DNA of 64,000 nt, from positions 124,001 through 188,000 of the forward strand of contig NZ_CAMFLA010000006.1 of the NCBI RefSeq assembly GCF_945957525.1, read 5' to 3'. The notes beneath the pieces were generated by a model. That model was not told the DNA's origin, made no database searches, and worked only from the letters and a program-made list of their open reading frames with translations. The stretch comes from an uncultured Aquitalea sp. GTDB taxonomy: Bacteria > Pseudomonadota > Gammaproteobacteria > Burkholderiales > Chromobacteriaceae. This document shows, one piece after another, positions 27,229-36,233 of this stretch. Both the position numbers and the translations under genes were made by a program. Position 1 is the first letter of the stretch. Each line of letters starts with the position of its first letter.

Positions 27229-28035
27229 ATGACTCTTCCCCTTTTCGGCCTTGGCACTTTCCGCCTGCAAGGCCAGGCCGTTATCGATTCCGTCTCGCAA
27301 GCGCTGGAACTAGGCTATCGCGCCATCGACACCGCGCAGATCTACAACAACGAAGCTGAAGTAGGCCTTGCCGTGGCCGAGTCCGGCGTGCCGCGCGAGC
27401 AATTGTTTCTCACCACTAAAATCTGGACCGACAACTACGCCGCCGACAAGCTGATACCCAGCCTGCGCGCCAGCCTCGACAAGCTGCGCACCGACGCGGT
27501 GGACCTCACGCTGATCCACTGGCCGGCGCCGGGCCATCCGGTGCAGCCGGAGGAATATCTGACAGCGTTGGCCGAGGCCAAATCGCTCGGCTTGACCCGC
27601 CAGATCGGCGTGTCCAACTTCAACATCGCGCTTACCCGACGCGCCATCGACATTCTCGGCCCGGGAGAAATCGCCACCAATCAGATCGAGCTCAGCCCGC
27701 ATCTGCAGAACCGCCGGCTGGCCGCGTTTCTCAAGGAAGCCGGCATTGCCGTCACCTCCTACATGACGCTTGGCTACGGCAAAGTGCTGCAAGACCCCAC
27801 CATCCAGAACATTGCGCGCCAACACAGCGCCAGCCCGGCGCAAGTGGCCTTGTCCTGGGCCATGAACAAGGGCTACAGCGTGATTCCCTCCTCCACCAAG
27901 CGGGAAAATCTGGCCGGCAACCTGTTGGCCGAACAACTGCGTTTGAGCGATGAAGACATCCGCGCCATAGACGGGCTGGAGTGCGGCGGACGGCTGGTGA
28001 ATCCGGCAGGCCTGGCCCCGGAGTGGGATGACTGA
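27229..28035 (+). CDS. dkgB: Aldo/keto reductase, DkgB-like
   Basis: A 268-residue NADPH-dependent aldo/keto reductase of normal length for DkgB (2,5-diketo-D-gluconate reductase B, also a methylglyoxal reductase). The catalytic tetrad is visible as Asp in [13 protein letters not shown], Tyr in the same run, Lys in LTTKIWTDN and His in LIHWPAPG; the C-terminal [13 protein letters not shown] binds the cofactor phosphate. AAGGA precedes the ATG. Co-transcription with the MFS gene suggests an aldehyde detoxification role. It converges on the minor pilin operon. Confidence 0.9.
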   Translation: MTLPLFGLGTFRLQGQAVIDSVSQALELGYRAIDTAQIYNNEAEVGLAVAESGVPREQLFLTTKIWTDNYAADKLIPSLRASLDKLRTDAVDLTLIHWPAPGHPVQPEEYLTALAEAKSLGLTRQIGVSNFNIALTRRAIDILGPGEIATNQIELSPHLQNRRLAAFLKEAGIAVTSYMTLGYGKVLQDPTIQNIARQHSASPAQVALSWAMNKGYSVIPSSTKRENLAGNLLAEQLRLSDEDIRAIDGLECGGRLVNPAGLAPEWDD

Positions 28036-28089
28036 CTGGCGATGGGCGCTTGCCGGCATGCGCCCTGCAGCCCGGCAAGCCGCCAACGC

Positions 28090-28545
28090 TTACCAGCAGT
28101 CTGCGCTGTTGGTCACGGCATTGCCCGCGGCGTCCACATTGCTTTTGCTGCCCAGACTGTCCAACTGGAAGGTCTGGCAGACATCCGCCGCTTGCGCGCC
28201 CCCCTTCACCGGGACGGCCCGGATCACATAAGACGGCGGAGAGCCGTTGGAAACCGAGGACACGTTGAGCGTGTAGAGGTTCTGGCCATTGCCCGGCACG
28301 GACACCGATGCCGCCTGAGCCAGCCCCAGGCTGGACAGGTTGGCGGTAAACACATTGTTCAGCGCGTAATAGTTTTCCTCGCGCGCGGCCAGATCCAGCA
28401 CCGCATTCTTGGCCAGAACGCGGTTGCCCTTCTGCACAAACTGGGTGTAGGCCGGCAGGGCTACGCCGGCGAGAATGCCGATAATGGCGACAGCGATCAT
28501 CAATTCAATCAAACTGAAACCGGCTTGTTTATTATTTCCAGACAT
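28090..28545 (-). CDS. pilE: Type IV minor pilin, PilE/ComP-like
   Basis: A 151-residue prepilin with leader MSGNNKQAG and the class III cleavage site before [18 protein letters not shown]; Glu5 of the mature form is present. Two C-terminal cysteines (ADVCQTF and SADCW) would close the usual disulfide loop. It is last in the fimT-pilV-pilW-pilX-pilY1 order, where Pseudomonas has pilE. It also has the size of the Neisseria ComP pilin that binds uptake sequences, which matters given the repeated 11-mer here, but sequence alone cannot decide. CGGAGT precedes the ATG; the gap to pilY1 is 15 bases. Confidence 0.85.
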   Translation of the reverse strand: MSGNNKQAGFSLIELMIAVAIIGILAGVALPAYTQFVQKGNRVLAKNAVLDLAAREENYYALNNVFTANLSSLGLAQAASVSVPGNGQNLYTLNVSSVSNGSPPSYVIRAVPVKGGAQAADVCQTFQLDSLGSKSNVDAAGNAVTNSADCW

Positions 28546-28560
28546 AAATAATACTCCGGC

Positions 28561-31500
28561 TTAACGCAGTTCGATCCAGGTCAGGCGGTAGGGTTGAGCC
28601 GTTGGCGACTTCACTTGCGTGCAAAAGCCGGAGCCATCGGTTTTCTGCCCGCACAAATAAGTTTGCCCCGCATACGTCAACAGAATGGAGGCACCGGACA
28701 GGCTGGCCTTTTCCGCATTGACGGCATAGCTGTTCACGCCCGAAAACGTATTGTTGTCATTGGCAAAGTAAGACAGCCGGAAATTACCGCCCGTGGCGGG
28801 ATTTAGCGCGTAGGACCAACCTGTATCATTGCCGGCGTCGCAGCCTACCGCCGAGTTCGAGAAGGGAATTGTGCTGTTGAACTGCACCGCGCCTAGCGAA
28901 ACCCTGGGGTTGTAAAGCAGCTGTTCCGTGGTGTTGGGGAATACAAAGCGCCAACCATACTGGGTTGCGCCCGTACAGCCTGCCAGCCCCGGCCAGCAAA
29001 CCGGATTGCTGGTCAAAGCAGCGTATTGGGTAACCCCGGAGCTTGAGGAGTTGGTGACGGACTCTGGAATGACCGACTGCGTTTGCAATTGCGTCGCAGC
29101 CAACGTATCGGTTGGCGTCGTTTCCGCATTTACGGGAACAGCAAACTTCTTCGTCGGCAGCGCGTTCCAGGCCGCCATGTTCCAGTCCCATATGCCGTAA
29201 GCCGCTTGCGAACCAGTGGCGTAAACATTGGCGTTGGCGCTGGTGAAGGACTGCTTCTGCCCGGTACCGAAATAGATCATCACCCTCGCCCCGCCACTGG
29301 TTTTCAGCGGACCGGCGACGATTCTGGTCGTGATGGGCTGTAGCGATTTGCTACTGACGCCATTATTGACAAGCACATTGACCGGGGTAGAGAACAAGGG
29401 CTTGGCCTGTGTTCCGCTACCCAGGTTGCTTACCTGCCATTTGGCGGGGTCACTGCTGGTCAGATCAAAACGCCAAACGTTGCCGAACAAATCACCTGCA
29501 TAGACGTAGTCGGTAATGTTGTCGCCATCCAGATCCACCGGCGTCGCGTGGAGAATGCCGTTCTTGCCTCCTTGAGCCGTGGGATCCTTGCTCGGCCCCC
29601 AACCGGTGCTGATCGAGTAAAACCGTTTTTGCCCGCTGTCAGGATCCACCAGCAAGACAAACAGGGCTGCGTCGCCGGTTTCACTGTCATAGCCGTTGCC
29701 GAACACGGCGCCCCACTGCCCGTTATGAAAGCGCGCCAGTACCGGCGTGCCCAAGCTATAGCCCAGGCTCTTGCCGCAGGTACTCCCATTGACGCAGCTG
29801 ATGTTGGCCGAAGACCACTCCCCCACCACCAGGCTGCTGGCGTTGGCTTCGGTGAAATTGCTGTCGGAAGGGTCGGTTACATCCAGTGCGTAAATGCCTT
29901 TGCCGCCCATCCCCATTCCGCCAATCAACCAGCTATGCCAGTTATTGCCATAAAAAAGATCGCCCTCACCCGGCGTGGCATCGACAAAATATTGATGGTT
30001 GTAAACCTGTGCGGTGTAGGCGGCCAGATTGGGGAAAACCGTGGCGGGCACATAAGCCAGCACCTCCTTGCCGTCGTTCGGGGTCTGGCTGGTGGAGTAC
30101 GCGCCGGACGCGGTGTAAGCGCCGGCCCGGAAACCATGCAGCATGCCATCGTTGCTGCCTACATAGGCCACGTTGGCACGGCTGGCGCGACTTTGCTTGA
30201 AGCTGCTGTACGCCACCGCCGCCGCGCTGTTTTCAGCAGCGGATTGCGCGGGATATAAAGCATCGGTCCAGATGGCGGGGTAGGCGCTGGACGGCGGGCC
30301 AACCCAGACCGGACTGGAGTTCACGACATCCCCCAGCACCCCATTGCGCGTACGAAACAACCTTGCATCCTTGTCAGAACTCGACTGCTCATGGCTACGG
30401 TCTCCCCGCAGGAAGTCCAGTCGCAAAGCCCCCTTGCCATCGCTACTGTTCAAGGCGCTTTGCTGGGCTGCTGTCAAGGCATTCCAGCGGAAAGTGCTGC
30501 CCTGGCTGCCCCCCCAGGTAAGTATGGTTCGCGCGCCGGCATCCTGGGCTGTTGCCGAGCTGTTCGTCGCATCACAAGTACCGCCAGTCAAACCACAGGA
30601 AGCGTTCCAGGATGCACTGGTAGATACCGAAACCCGGTTGGCCGCATCCACCACCAGAGGGAAAGAAGACACCTCGCCCCACCAGTTGTCGGTATGGTAG
30701 GCGGACAAAAACAACTGCGTGCCAGCGATGATCTGCGATGACTGATTGGTATTGGCCGCGGCGGAACTCGACGAGGTTGCCTGCGGCTGTGCCTTGAAAC
30801 AGGTAATTTCATGGAAATTGGTTACCGCTCCTGTCGAGCCGGCAAAACCAAAAGTCAGATAGGCCGGAATCGGCCCGCTGAAAGTATTCAGATCAACCCC
30901 ATTGGCAATCTGTGTCCAGGCCCCGCCATTGACGCTATAGGAAAAGGACATCAGGTTTTGCGGGGTGATCTTCAAGTGATAATTCATGGGCCAGGCATTG
31001 CCGGACGCCGTCGGCGCGCCTGCGCGCCAAGGCACATTGGTCGCGGAGATTTTCTGCCCGCTCGGCAGGATATAAGGCGGGTTTTGCAGTACCGCATAGT
31101 TCAACAGCGGCACTTTGACGCCGCCATTGTTCACATAACCCTGCCCGCAGACCGTCCCGACGTCTTTCGTGCTGGGGTTGGGATACAGGCTGGGAAAAGT
31201 GGCGCTCAGAAAAGCGGCGTTGATATTGCCGGCTCCGCGAAAACCGATGGCGTTGGAATAAGCCTTGTTCGGTCCGGACGCGCCATTGTCCGCCGCGTTG
31301 GAGAAATTGCCGAACTCGTCCATGCCAATGCCCAGATAGCCATTGGCGACACCGTCCATGGCGCGCGAGCCGGACCAGGCATTGGCGCAGGCATAGCCGA
31401 GCGCGCCACCCGAAGCACCAAGCGTTTGCGGCACGGGCTGTGAAGGATCACCAGAAGGATTGCGCAGCAGGAAGAAGCTCATGCCGTCCGCGCCGTTGCC

Positions 31501-31881
31501 GCCGTAGGTATAGCTGGTCCAGGTAACATCAATGCCGGCGGTGGCGGGAAACCAGTTGTTGTAGATAATGCCGCCGCGCTGATAACCCCGGTTGGAGGTA
31601 AAGCGCAGCGCCCCATTGCCAACCGGGTCGGCTTGCGACGCCGAGCCGGTTTTGTAATACCCGCCCCCGCTCATATTGCTTACCACCGCGCAGCCTGGAA
31701 TCTTGCCGGGGCCATCCGCCGCACTGCTTCTGGCGGAAAGGCAGGCATTGCCTACCGGCAGCCAGTTGGCCTGATTGGAAGTGCCGGTGAAGTTGTCCTG
31801 CACCACCAGCGCCTGCGCCTTGCAGGAGGCAAACAAGACAAGTGCGGCGACACCAGCGCGAGCAACTCGATTGGTATTCAT
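28561..31881 (-). CDS. pilY1: PilY1-type pilus tip adhesin
   Basis: About 1106 residues, with a signal peptide (cut near AQA-LV). Residues from about 35 to 370 read as a legume-lectin-like fold (DNFTG, TWTSYTYGGNGADGMSFFL, GYLGIGMDEFGNFSN) instead of the von Willebrand A domain of the Pseudomonas protein. The C-terminal half is the PilY1/PilC beta-propeller, with YVGSNDGMLHGFRAG and a calcium loop DLDGDNITDYVYAGDLFGN. PilY1 caps minor-pilin complexes, promotes pilus extension and adhesion. ATG at 31881 is used; a GTG at 31896 is possible. A CTTCGGCCAAC copy lies within it at 29803. Confidence 0.9.
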   Translation of the reverse strand: MNTNRVARAGVAALVLFASCKAQALVVQDNFTGTSNQANWLPVGNACLSARSSAADGPGKIPGCAVVSNMSGGGYYKTGSASQADPVGNGALRFTSNRGYQRGGIIYNNWFPATAGIDVTWTSYTYGGNGADGMSFFLLRNPSGDPSQPVPQTLGASGGALGYACANAWSGSRAMDGVANGYLGIGMDEFGNFSNAADNGASGPNKAYSNAIGFRGAGNINAAFLSATFPSLYPNPSTKDVGTVCGQGYVNNGGVKVPLLNYAVLQNPPYILPSGQKISATNVPWRAGAPTASGNAWPMNYHLKITPQNLMSFSYSVNGGAWTQIANGVDLNTFSGPIPAYLTFGFAGSTGAVTNFHEITCFKAQPQATSSSSAAANTNQSSQIIAGTQLFLSAYHTDNWWGEVSSFPLVVDAANRVSVSTSASWNASCGLTGGTCDATNSSATAQDAGARTILTWGGSQGSTFRWNALTAAQQSALNSSDGKGALRLDFLRGDRSHEQSSSDKDARLFRTRNGVLGDVVNSSPVWVGPPSSAYPAIWTDALYPAQSAAENSAAAVAYSSFKQSRASRANVAYVGSNDGMLHGFRAGAYTASGAYSTSQTPNDGKEVLAYVPATVFPNLAAYTAQVYNHQYFVDATPGEGDLFYGNNWHSWLIGGMGMGGKGIYALDVTDPSDSNFTEANASSLVVGEWSSANISCVNGSTCGKSLGYSLGTPVLARFHNGQWGAVFGNGYDSETGDAALFVLLVDPDSGQKRFYSISTGWGPSKDPTAQGGKNGILHATPVDLDGDNITDYVYAGDLFGNVWRFDLTSSDPAKWQVSNLGSGTQAKPLFSTPVNVLVNNGVSSKSLQPITTRIVAGPLKTSGGARVMIYFGTGQKQSFTSANANVYATGSQAAYGIWDWNMAAWNALPTKKFAVPVNAETTPTDTLAATQLQTQSVIPESVTNSSSSGVTQYAALTSNPVCWPGLAGCTGATQYGWRFVFPNTTEQLLYNPRVSLGAVQFNSTIPFSNSAVGCDAGNDTGWSYALNPATGGNFRLSYFANDNNTFSGVNSYAVNAEKASLSGASILLTYAGQTYLCGQKTDGSGFCTQVKSPTAQPYRLTWIELR

Positions 31882-31905
31882 AACCGGATCTTTCACGGTA
31901 GATAT

Positions 31906-32451
31906 CTATTGGGGACCAGGCCCGAATGCACTGAATGAAGCGGGTATGACATAGGTACTTTGCACCACGGCGGTGGTGTCCAGATTGCCGCCAAACGCCT
32001 TGGCGGTGACTTTGTACACATCACCACTGCCGTTGTTGCCAACGGTCTGGATGCAGTACTGCGCCTGACCCGCATAGCTGGAAACACCACTGGACGCTAT
32101 GGTCATGCCGATTAGAGGTGCATAGTTGCCTCCGGCCAGCACTGTCGAACTGTCGGGTTCCGTATCGAGCACGCTTTGGCAAACCTTTGCCGCTGCTGCT
32201 GCGGCGGCGGCGCTGCTGTTTTTCGCCACCCACCACTCTCCGTACTGCAGGGCTGACTGGGCGGCCTCGAAAGCGCGGCCTTTCTCGCGAAAACCGCCAG
32301 CCATACGCCCTTGCGCGATCACATTCTGATAAACCGCTACCGTGACGATGCTGACAATCAGCAGAAACAGCAGGGCTGTCGCCAGGGCAATGCCGGCCTG
32401 TGAATGCAGGCCGGCTACGCGGCGCGTCGAGGGGAGAAAATGGCGGTTCAT
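31906..32451 (-). CDS. pilX: Type IV minor pilin assembly protein PilX
   Basis: A 181-residue pilin-like protein with leader ending QAG and a mature hydrophobic helix IALATALLFLLIVSIVTVAVYQ. It lacks Glu5 of major pilins, which is typical of PilX. An in-frame run of GCN codons (about 32189-32218) encodes SSAAAAAAAAKV after the helix. Two cysteines lie further on. The ATG at 32451 overlaps the pilW stop as ATGA, and no good ribosome site is seen, so translation is probably coupled to pilW. Confidence 0.88.
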   Translation of the reverse strand: MNRHFLPSTRRVAGLHSQAGIALATALLFLLIVSIVTVAVYQNVIAQGRMAGGFREKGRAFEAAQSALQYGEWWVAKNSSAAAAAAAAKVCQSVLDTEPDSSTVLAGGNYAPLIGMTIASSGVSSYAGQAQYCIQTVGNNGSGDVYKVTAKAFGGNLDTTAVVQSTYVIPASFSAFGPGPQ

Positions 32452-33248
32452 AGCTGATTGGGCACAAAAACAACTCTGGAAATGGTCACCGCCGCAGGCA
32501 ATACACCCTGCCTCTGGCAATACAGCGTGGTGAGCGCCACCTTGACCGAGCGCACCGCAGCCCAGTCAGTCACACCGGAAGCCGCAAGGTACTGGGTGAC
32601 AGAGCCTGAGCCGCTTGCGTCATAGCCGTACTGCAGCTTGAGATTGCTGATGCCTTGATAGCCAGCGTTCTTGCACGGTATCGCCGCGCCAGCCATACCA
32701 TTTGCCCGTTTGCCTCCCGCCACGGCCACCGCAGGCTGCTGTCCGTTTACGGAACAAGTCAGTTGCAACGACGCAGCGTCCACAGTGATGACATTGCTGT
32801 ATACGGCGGGATCGGTTGCTCCAAGACAGTTGACCACTCCGTCGCTAGCCGCATTTTCATTCGTGCCAATCTGAAATCGCACCCCGATCACATCTGGCGT
32901 ATTTGCATCGCCTGCCCTGCCGGAGATGAACTGCCCCACTGAAAAGGGAAGCTGCTGCGACGATGAGGCGATCACCGGGAATAACGAGTCGCGCCCGCTG
33001 CTCATCCGGTTGGAGTAATACCCTGCTGACTGAATCATCTGACTGATAATGGTCATGGCCATGCGCTGGTCCTCCTGCATTTGCGCCAGACCGTTTTCTG
33101 ATTGCTGCGACAAACGGGTAGTCATGAAAATCGAGTACAGGGCCAGCAACAGGATCAGGGAAATCGTCAAACTCACCATAAGCTCGACCATGCTTATCCC
33201 GGCCTGCCGCGCGCGCCGGCCCTTGCATAGCAAGTAGCGGCCGCTCAT
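32448..33248 (-). CDS. pilW: Type IV minor pilin assembly protein PilW
   Basis: A 266-residue prepilin-like protein with a basic leader ending RQAG and mature helix ISMVELMVSLTISLILLLALYS, keeping Glu5. The rest is a long beta-rich C-terminal domain with several cysteines, as in PilW. With PilV, PilX and FimT/FimU it forms the tip-initiation complex on which PilY1 sits. It overlaps pilV and pilX by ATGA at each end, which fixes both starts. Confidence 0.9.
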   Translation of the reverse strand: MSGRYLLCKGRRARQAGISMVELMVSLTISLILLLALYSIFMTTRLSQQSENGLAQMQEDQRMAMTIISQMIQSAGYYSNRMSSGRDSLFPVIASSSQQLPFSVGQFISGRAGDANTPDVIGVRFQIGTNENAASDGVVNCLGATDPAVYSNVITVDAASLQLTCSVNGQQPAVAVAGGKRANGMAGAAIPCKNAGYQGISNLKLQYGYDASGSGSVTQYLAASGVTDWAAVRSVKVALTTLYCQRQGVLPAAVTISRVVFVPNQL

Positions 33249-33781
33249 GGCTGTACCACCATGTTGTAAGTGGCAGAGGCATAGGCATTGCCGCTGTTTT
33301 TTGCGCCGCCGGGCGCGCTGTAACGCTTTTCGGTCCAGGTAATGCTGATCTGGCAACTGACCGGAGCACTGGCGGATTGAGGCGCACAGGAAAAAGTGCC
33401 GCTGGCATCGGGCAAGGCCATCTGATTGCTCTTCAAGCCTTGCTGCCACTGAGAAACGTCATACCCCGCCACTTGCGATGCGTTGCATGCCTGGCTGGCA
33501 TTGCAAGCCCATGAGGCTGAATAGGGCACATCAGCTTGAGTGGTGGACGCAGACAGGTTTTGCCAATAAGCCTGATTGGCATGCATGCTGGCCGCCATTC
33601 CCTCGGCAGCCAGCGCAGCCAGACTGCGGTACTTGGCATCGTTTGCCCGGCTGATGGCGCTGGCCTGCACGCCGGCAAGACCCAGCAAACCCACCGCCAC
33701 AATCAGGATCGCCACCAGCACTTCCAGCATGGTGAAACCGCCTGCTCGCAAACCGGGCGTTAAAAAGACCGGAGCTGGCAT
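33245..33781 (-). CDS. pilV: Type IV minor pilin modification protein PilV
   Basis: A 178-residue prepilin with a leader ending RAGG and the mature helix FTMLEVLVAILIVAVGLLGLAG typical of PilV/GspI-like pilins. CNASQACNAS is a short imperfect repeat of five codons near residue 110. The start at 33781 is decided by the TGATG overlap with the fimT stop. The open frame extends upstream into fimT, but that part is a shadow. Confidence 0.9.
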   Translation of the reverse strand: MPAPVFLTPGLRAGGFTMLEVLVAILIVAVGLLGLAGVQASAISRANDAKYRSLAALAAEGMAASMHANQAYWQNLSASTTQADVPYSASWACNASQACNASQVAGYDVSQWQQGLKSNQMALPDASGTFSCAPQSASAPVSCQISITWTEKRYSAPGGAKNSGNAYASATYNMVVQP

Positions 33782-34374
33782 CAGCACCCCCCCGCCGCGT
33801 CGCCATAACGGGCGGCGCGCACATTGCCCACCCCTTTGGCGATGAAAAGACACTGGCGATTGAACATGGACGGCGCGCTTTGTGCCGCCGGGCTATTGAC
33901 CACCATCACGCCGGACGCCGCCGTCGTGCCCAAGCGGGAAAAACAAACGCCCTGCCCGCCGCTGCCGGCATTGACGTAACTGACAGTGTCGCCGCCATGA
34001 ATGGCGGGCCTTGTCCGCAACAGCGCGCCGTTGTTGGCGCCTAGCCCTGAATTGGCGGTACAAGCGCCGCCTTCTGGCAACATCACAATCCAGCCATCCT
34101 GCCAATTGCCGGACCCGCTACAAGTACGCCCATCGCGTGAGCTGCACATCATCACATTCAAGCCCTGCCTGACCGCTTCCATGCGGGCAAAGGCCATGTC
34201 CGACCACAGCGCGTCCAGTTCGGAGGAAACCCGGCTGCCATCTATGGTTGCCCTGTACGCCGGCACTGCCATGGTCAGCAAAATAGTCGCAATCGCCATG
34301 CCAACCAGCAATTCAATGAGGGTGAATCCTTGGCGCTGCAAACCGCCAACATTGAAAAAACAATGAATACCCAT
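33781..34374 (-). CDS. fimT: GspH/FimT-family minor pseudopilin
   Basis: A 197-residue protein with leader MGIHCFFNVGGLQRQG and mature helix FTLIELLVGMAIATILLTMAVP, followed by a GspH-type domain (DMAFARMEAVRQGLNVMMCSS; GNWQDGWIV). It corresponds to FimU/FimT, first gene of the minor pilin operon. No clear ribosome site precedes the ATG; an AT-rich gap of about 460 bases lies upstream and probably holds the operon promoter. FimT proteins in some species bind DNA during natural transformation. Confidence 0.88.
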   Translation of the reverse strand: MGIHCFFNVGGLQRQGFTLIELLVGMAIATILLTMAVPAYRATIDGSRVSSELDALWSDMAFARMEAVRQGLNVMMCSSRDGRTCSGSGNWQDGWIVMLPEGGACTANSGLGANNGALLRTRPAIHGGDTVSYVNAGSGGQGVCFSRLGTTAASGVMVVNSPAAQSAPSMFNRQCLFIAKGVGNVRAARYGDAAGGC

Positions 34375-34839
34375 GATATTTTTTACAACCCTGCCAACGA
34401 TTCATCGCTCTTGCCGAATAAATGACAACTCATCGGAAAACGAAAAATCAAATTAGCGGCCACACAGCCAGGCGCACTAATAAATCCCAAACAAATCGCT
34501 TGCGCAATCGCTACAGCAAGCCCTTTCAGGGCAAGCCACGCAGGGAATTGTATTCAACAGGGTGCATAAAAAATGTAAAAGATTGCTAAATATGAATGCA
34601 GCCAATAATGTCGCCAAGCAACTTAATATCAGCCAGATAAAATGGAAATCAGCCAGGGAAAAACAAGCCCAGCGTCAATTCAAATGACATGCCGAACCCA
34701 TGAAAAATCGCCAATTCAAAGCAGGGGCCAGAAAACAGGGAGGGGGATAAGGAGAATTGAGACAGCTCATGGCAGCCAATCAGCCGCCAAGGCATGAACA
34801 GTACACAAAGCAAACCCGATAACGAGAATGACAGGCAAC
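34375..34839. other. AT-rich gap upstream of the pilin operon
   Basis: No gene is seen in these 465 bases, which are far richer in A and T than their surroundings. They must include the minor pilin operon promoter, but no convincing sigma-70 or sigma-54 element could be assigned. Confidence 0.5.
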
Positions 34840-34869
34840 AAAAAAGCCCTGACGTGTCAGGGCTTTTTT
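34840..34869 (-). terminator. Intrinsic terminator of tRNA-Ser
   Basis: AAAAAAGCCCTGAC and GTCAGGGCTTTTTT form a 14-bp stem with a 2-base loop, 10 bases beyond the 3' end of the tRNA gene. Confidence 0.85.
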
Positions 34870-34878
34870 GCAGATATC

Positions 34879-34969
34879 TGGCGGAGAGGGGGGGATTCGA
34901 ACCCCCGTTAGGGTATTACCCTAAACACGCTTTCCAGGCGTGCGACTTAAACCACTCATCCACCTCTCC
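34879..34969 (-). tRNA. tRNA-Ser(GGA)
   Basis: On the minus strand GGAGAGG pairs with CCTCTCC as the acceptor stem, followed by G and an encoded CCA. The anticodon loop CTGGAAA gives GGA. A long variable arm (TTTAGGGTAATACCCTAA) and the T loop GTTCGAATC are as expected for a class II serine tRNA. Confidence 0.96.
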
Positions 34970-35018
34970 AGATGGCTTTGACAACCGCCTTGCGGCGTTT
35001 CGTCGTCAGAGGCTGCGC

Positions 35019-35047
35019 AGTATATAAGCCCTCATCCCCCTGCGCAA
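35019..35047 (-). promoter_or_regulatory. Sigma-70 promoter of tRNA-Ser
   Basis: On the minus strand TTGCGC (35042-35047) and TATACT (35019-35024) are exactly 17 bases apart, about 50 bases upstream of the mature tRNA. The -35 box lies inside the 3' end of the neighbouring gene. Confidence 0.65.
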
Positions 35048-36156
35048 GAGGTTTTATAAGCCGAATGCAAAAAAAGTTGCTCGCGATAGTCGCCCACCGC
35101 TTGCCGCTCGCGGGCCAGCCAGTCGGCGATGGCGGCGCGAAAGCGCGGCTCGGCTATCCAGTGGGCGGAGCCGGTTCGCACCGGCTGAAAACCGCGGGCC
35201 AGTTTGTGCTCCCCCTGCGCGCCGCCTTCAAAGCAGGTCAAACCTTCCCGGATGGCGTAGTCGATGCCCGCGTAGTAGCACAACTCAAAGTGCAGGCAAT
35301 CCACCGTTTCCAGCGCGCCCCAATAACGGCCATACAGCACATTGCCATCGCGCAGGCACCAGCTGGCGGCAATGGGATGGCCATGCCGGCTGGCGATGAA
35401 CAGCACATTGTGCTCGCCCATGCGCACGCCCACGGCCTCAAAGAAGGCAGCGTTGAGATAGGGGGTCGACAGATGCTCGAGATAGGTTTGCCGATAGCAG
35501 CGTTCGAAGAAGCGCCAGTCGGCCGGACCGATCTCAGCGCCGCGCAGCGCCCGTACGGTGATGCCGGCATCCGCCACTTTGCGCCGCTCTTGGCGGATCT
35601 TCTTGCGTTTGTCGCGCGTCAGCGAGGCCAGGAAGGCGTCCATGTCGGCATAGCCCTGATTGAGCCAGTGAAACTGCACCCCATGCCTCACCAGCCAACC
35701 GGCTTCGGCCAACATGGCCAGCTCGTCCTCGGCGGGAAACAGCACATGAGCAGAGGACAGGCTGTGCTCTTCCACCAATTGTCGCATGCCGTTCATCAGC
35801 ATGGCGGGCGCCTCGCCCTGCCCCAACAAGCGCCGCCCGGCCACGGGCGTGAAGGGCGACGCCAGCAGCAATTTGGGGTAATAGTCCAGCCCGGCACGCT
35901 GCCAGGCTTCGGCCCAGGCCCAGTCAAACACATACTCGCCGCGCGAGTGGCGCTTGAGATAAAGCGGCGCCGCGCCAGCCAGATGGTCTGCTGAAAACGT
36001 TTGCAGCGGCAAGGGCTGCCAGCCGGTCTCGGCCACGGCGCAGCCGCTTTCTTCCAGCAAGGCCAGCCAGTCATGCCGCATGAACAGGCCTGCATTCGCC
36101 GCCAGGCTGTCCCATTCTTCGCGGGAAACGGCGCCCAGGCCGTCCGCCAATTGCAT
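35032..36156 (-). CDS. GNAT-family protein (DUF482 / peptidogalycan biosynthesis-like)
   Basis: A 374-residue protein of the DUF482 family, which has a GNAT-like fold related to FemX-type transferases. Marks are FMRHDWLALLEESG near the start, LTRDKRKKIRQERRKV in the middle and CFEGGAQGEHKLARGF near the end. The biochemical role of the family is not settled. ATG at 36156 is used, but GTG at 36162 has better spacing to GAGAGGA. The gene is divergent from nadE. A CTTCGGCCAAC copy lies inside it at 35703. Confidence 0.8.
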   Translation of the reverse strand: MQLADGLGAVSREEWDSLAANAGLFMRHDWLALLEESGCAVAETGWQPLPLQTFSADHLAGAAPLYLKRHSRGEYVFDWAWAEAWQRAGLDYYPKLLLASPFTPVAGRRLLGQGEAPAMLMNGMRQLVEEHSLSSAHVLFPAEDELAMLAEAGWLVRHGVQFHWLNQGYADMDAFLASLTRDKRKKIRQERRKVADAGITVRALRGAEIGPADWRFFERCYRQTYLEHLSTPYLNAAFFEAVGVRMGEHNVLFIASRHGHPIAASWCLRDGNVLYGRYWGALETVDCLHFELCYYAGIDYAIREGLTCFEGGAQGEHKLARGFQPVRTGSAHWIAEPRFRAAIADWLARERQAVGDYREQLFLHSAYKTSCAGG

Positions 36157-36233
36157 CTTCACGGTATTCCTCTCGGGCATTCGCCGCGTCTTCAGGTAAA
36201 ATCGCCTCATTCCAACCGACGGTTGTTTTCAAG

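Noticed and set aside
34690-34730. Sigma-54 promoter for the minor pilin operon
   Set aside because: The best minus-strand match (TGGCCCCTGCTTTGA) departs from the -24/-12 consensus at key positions.
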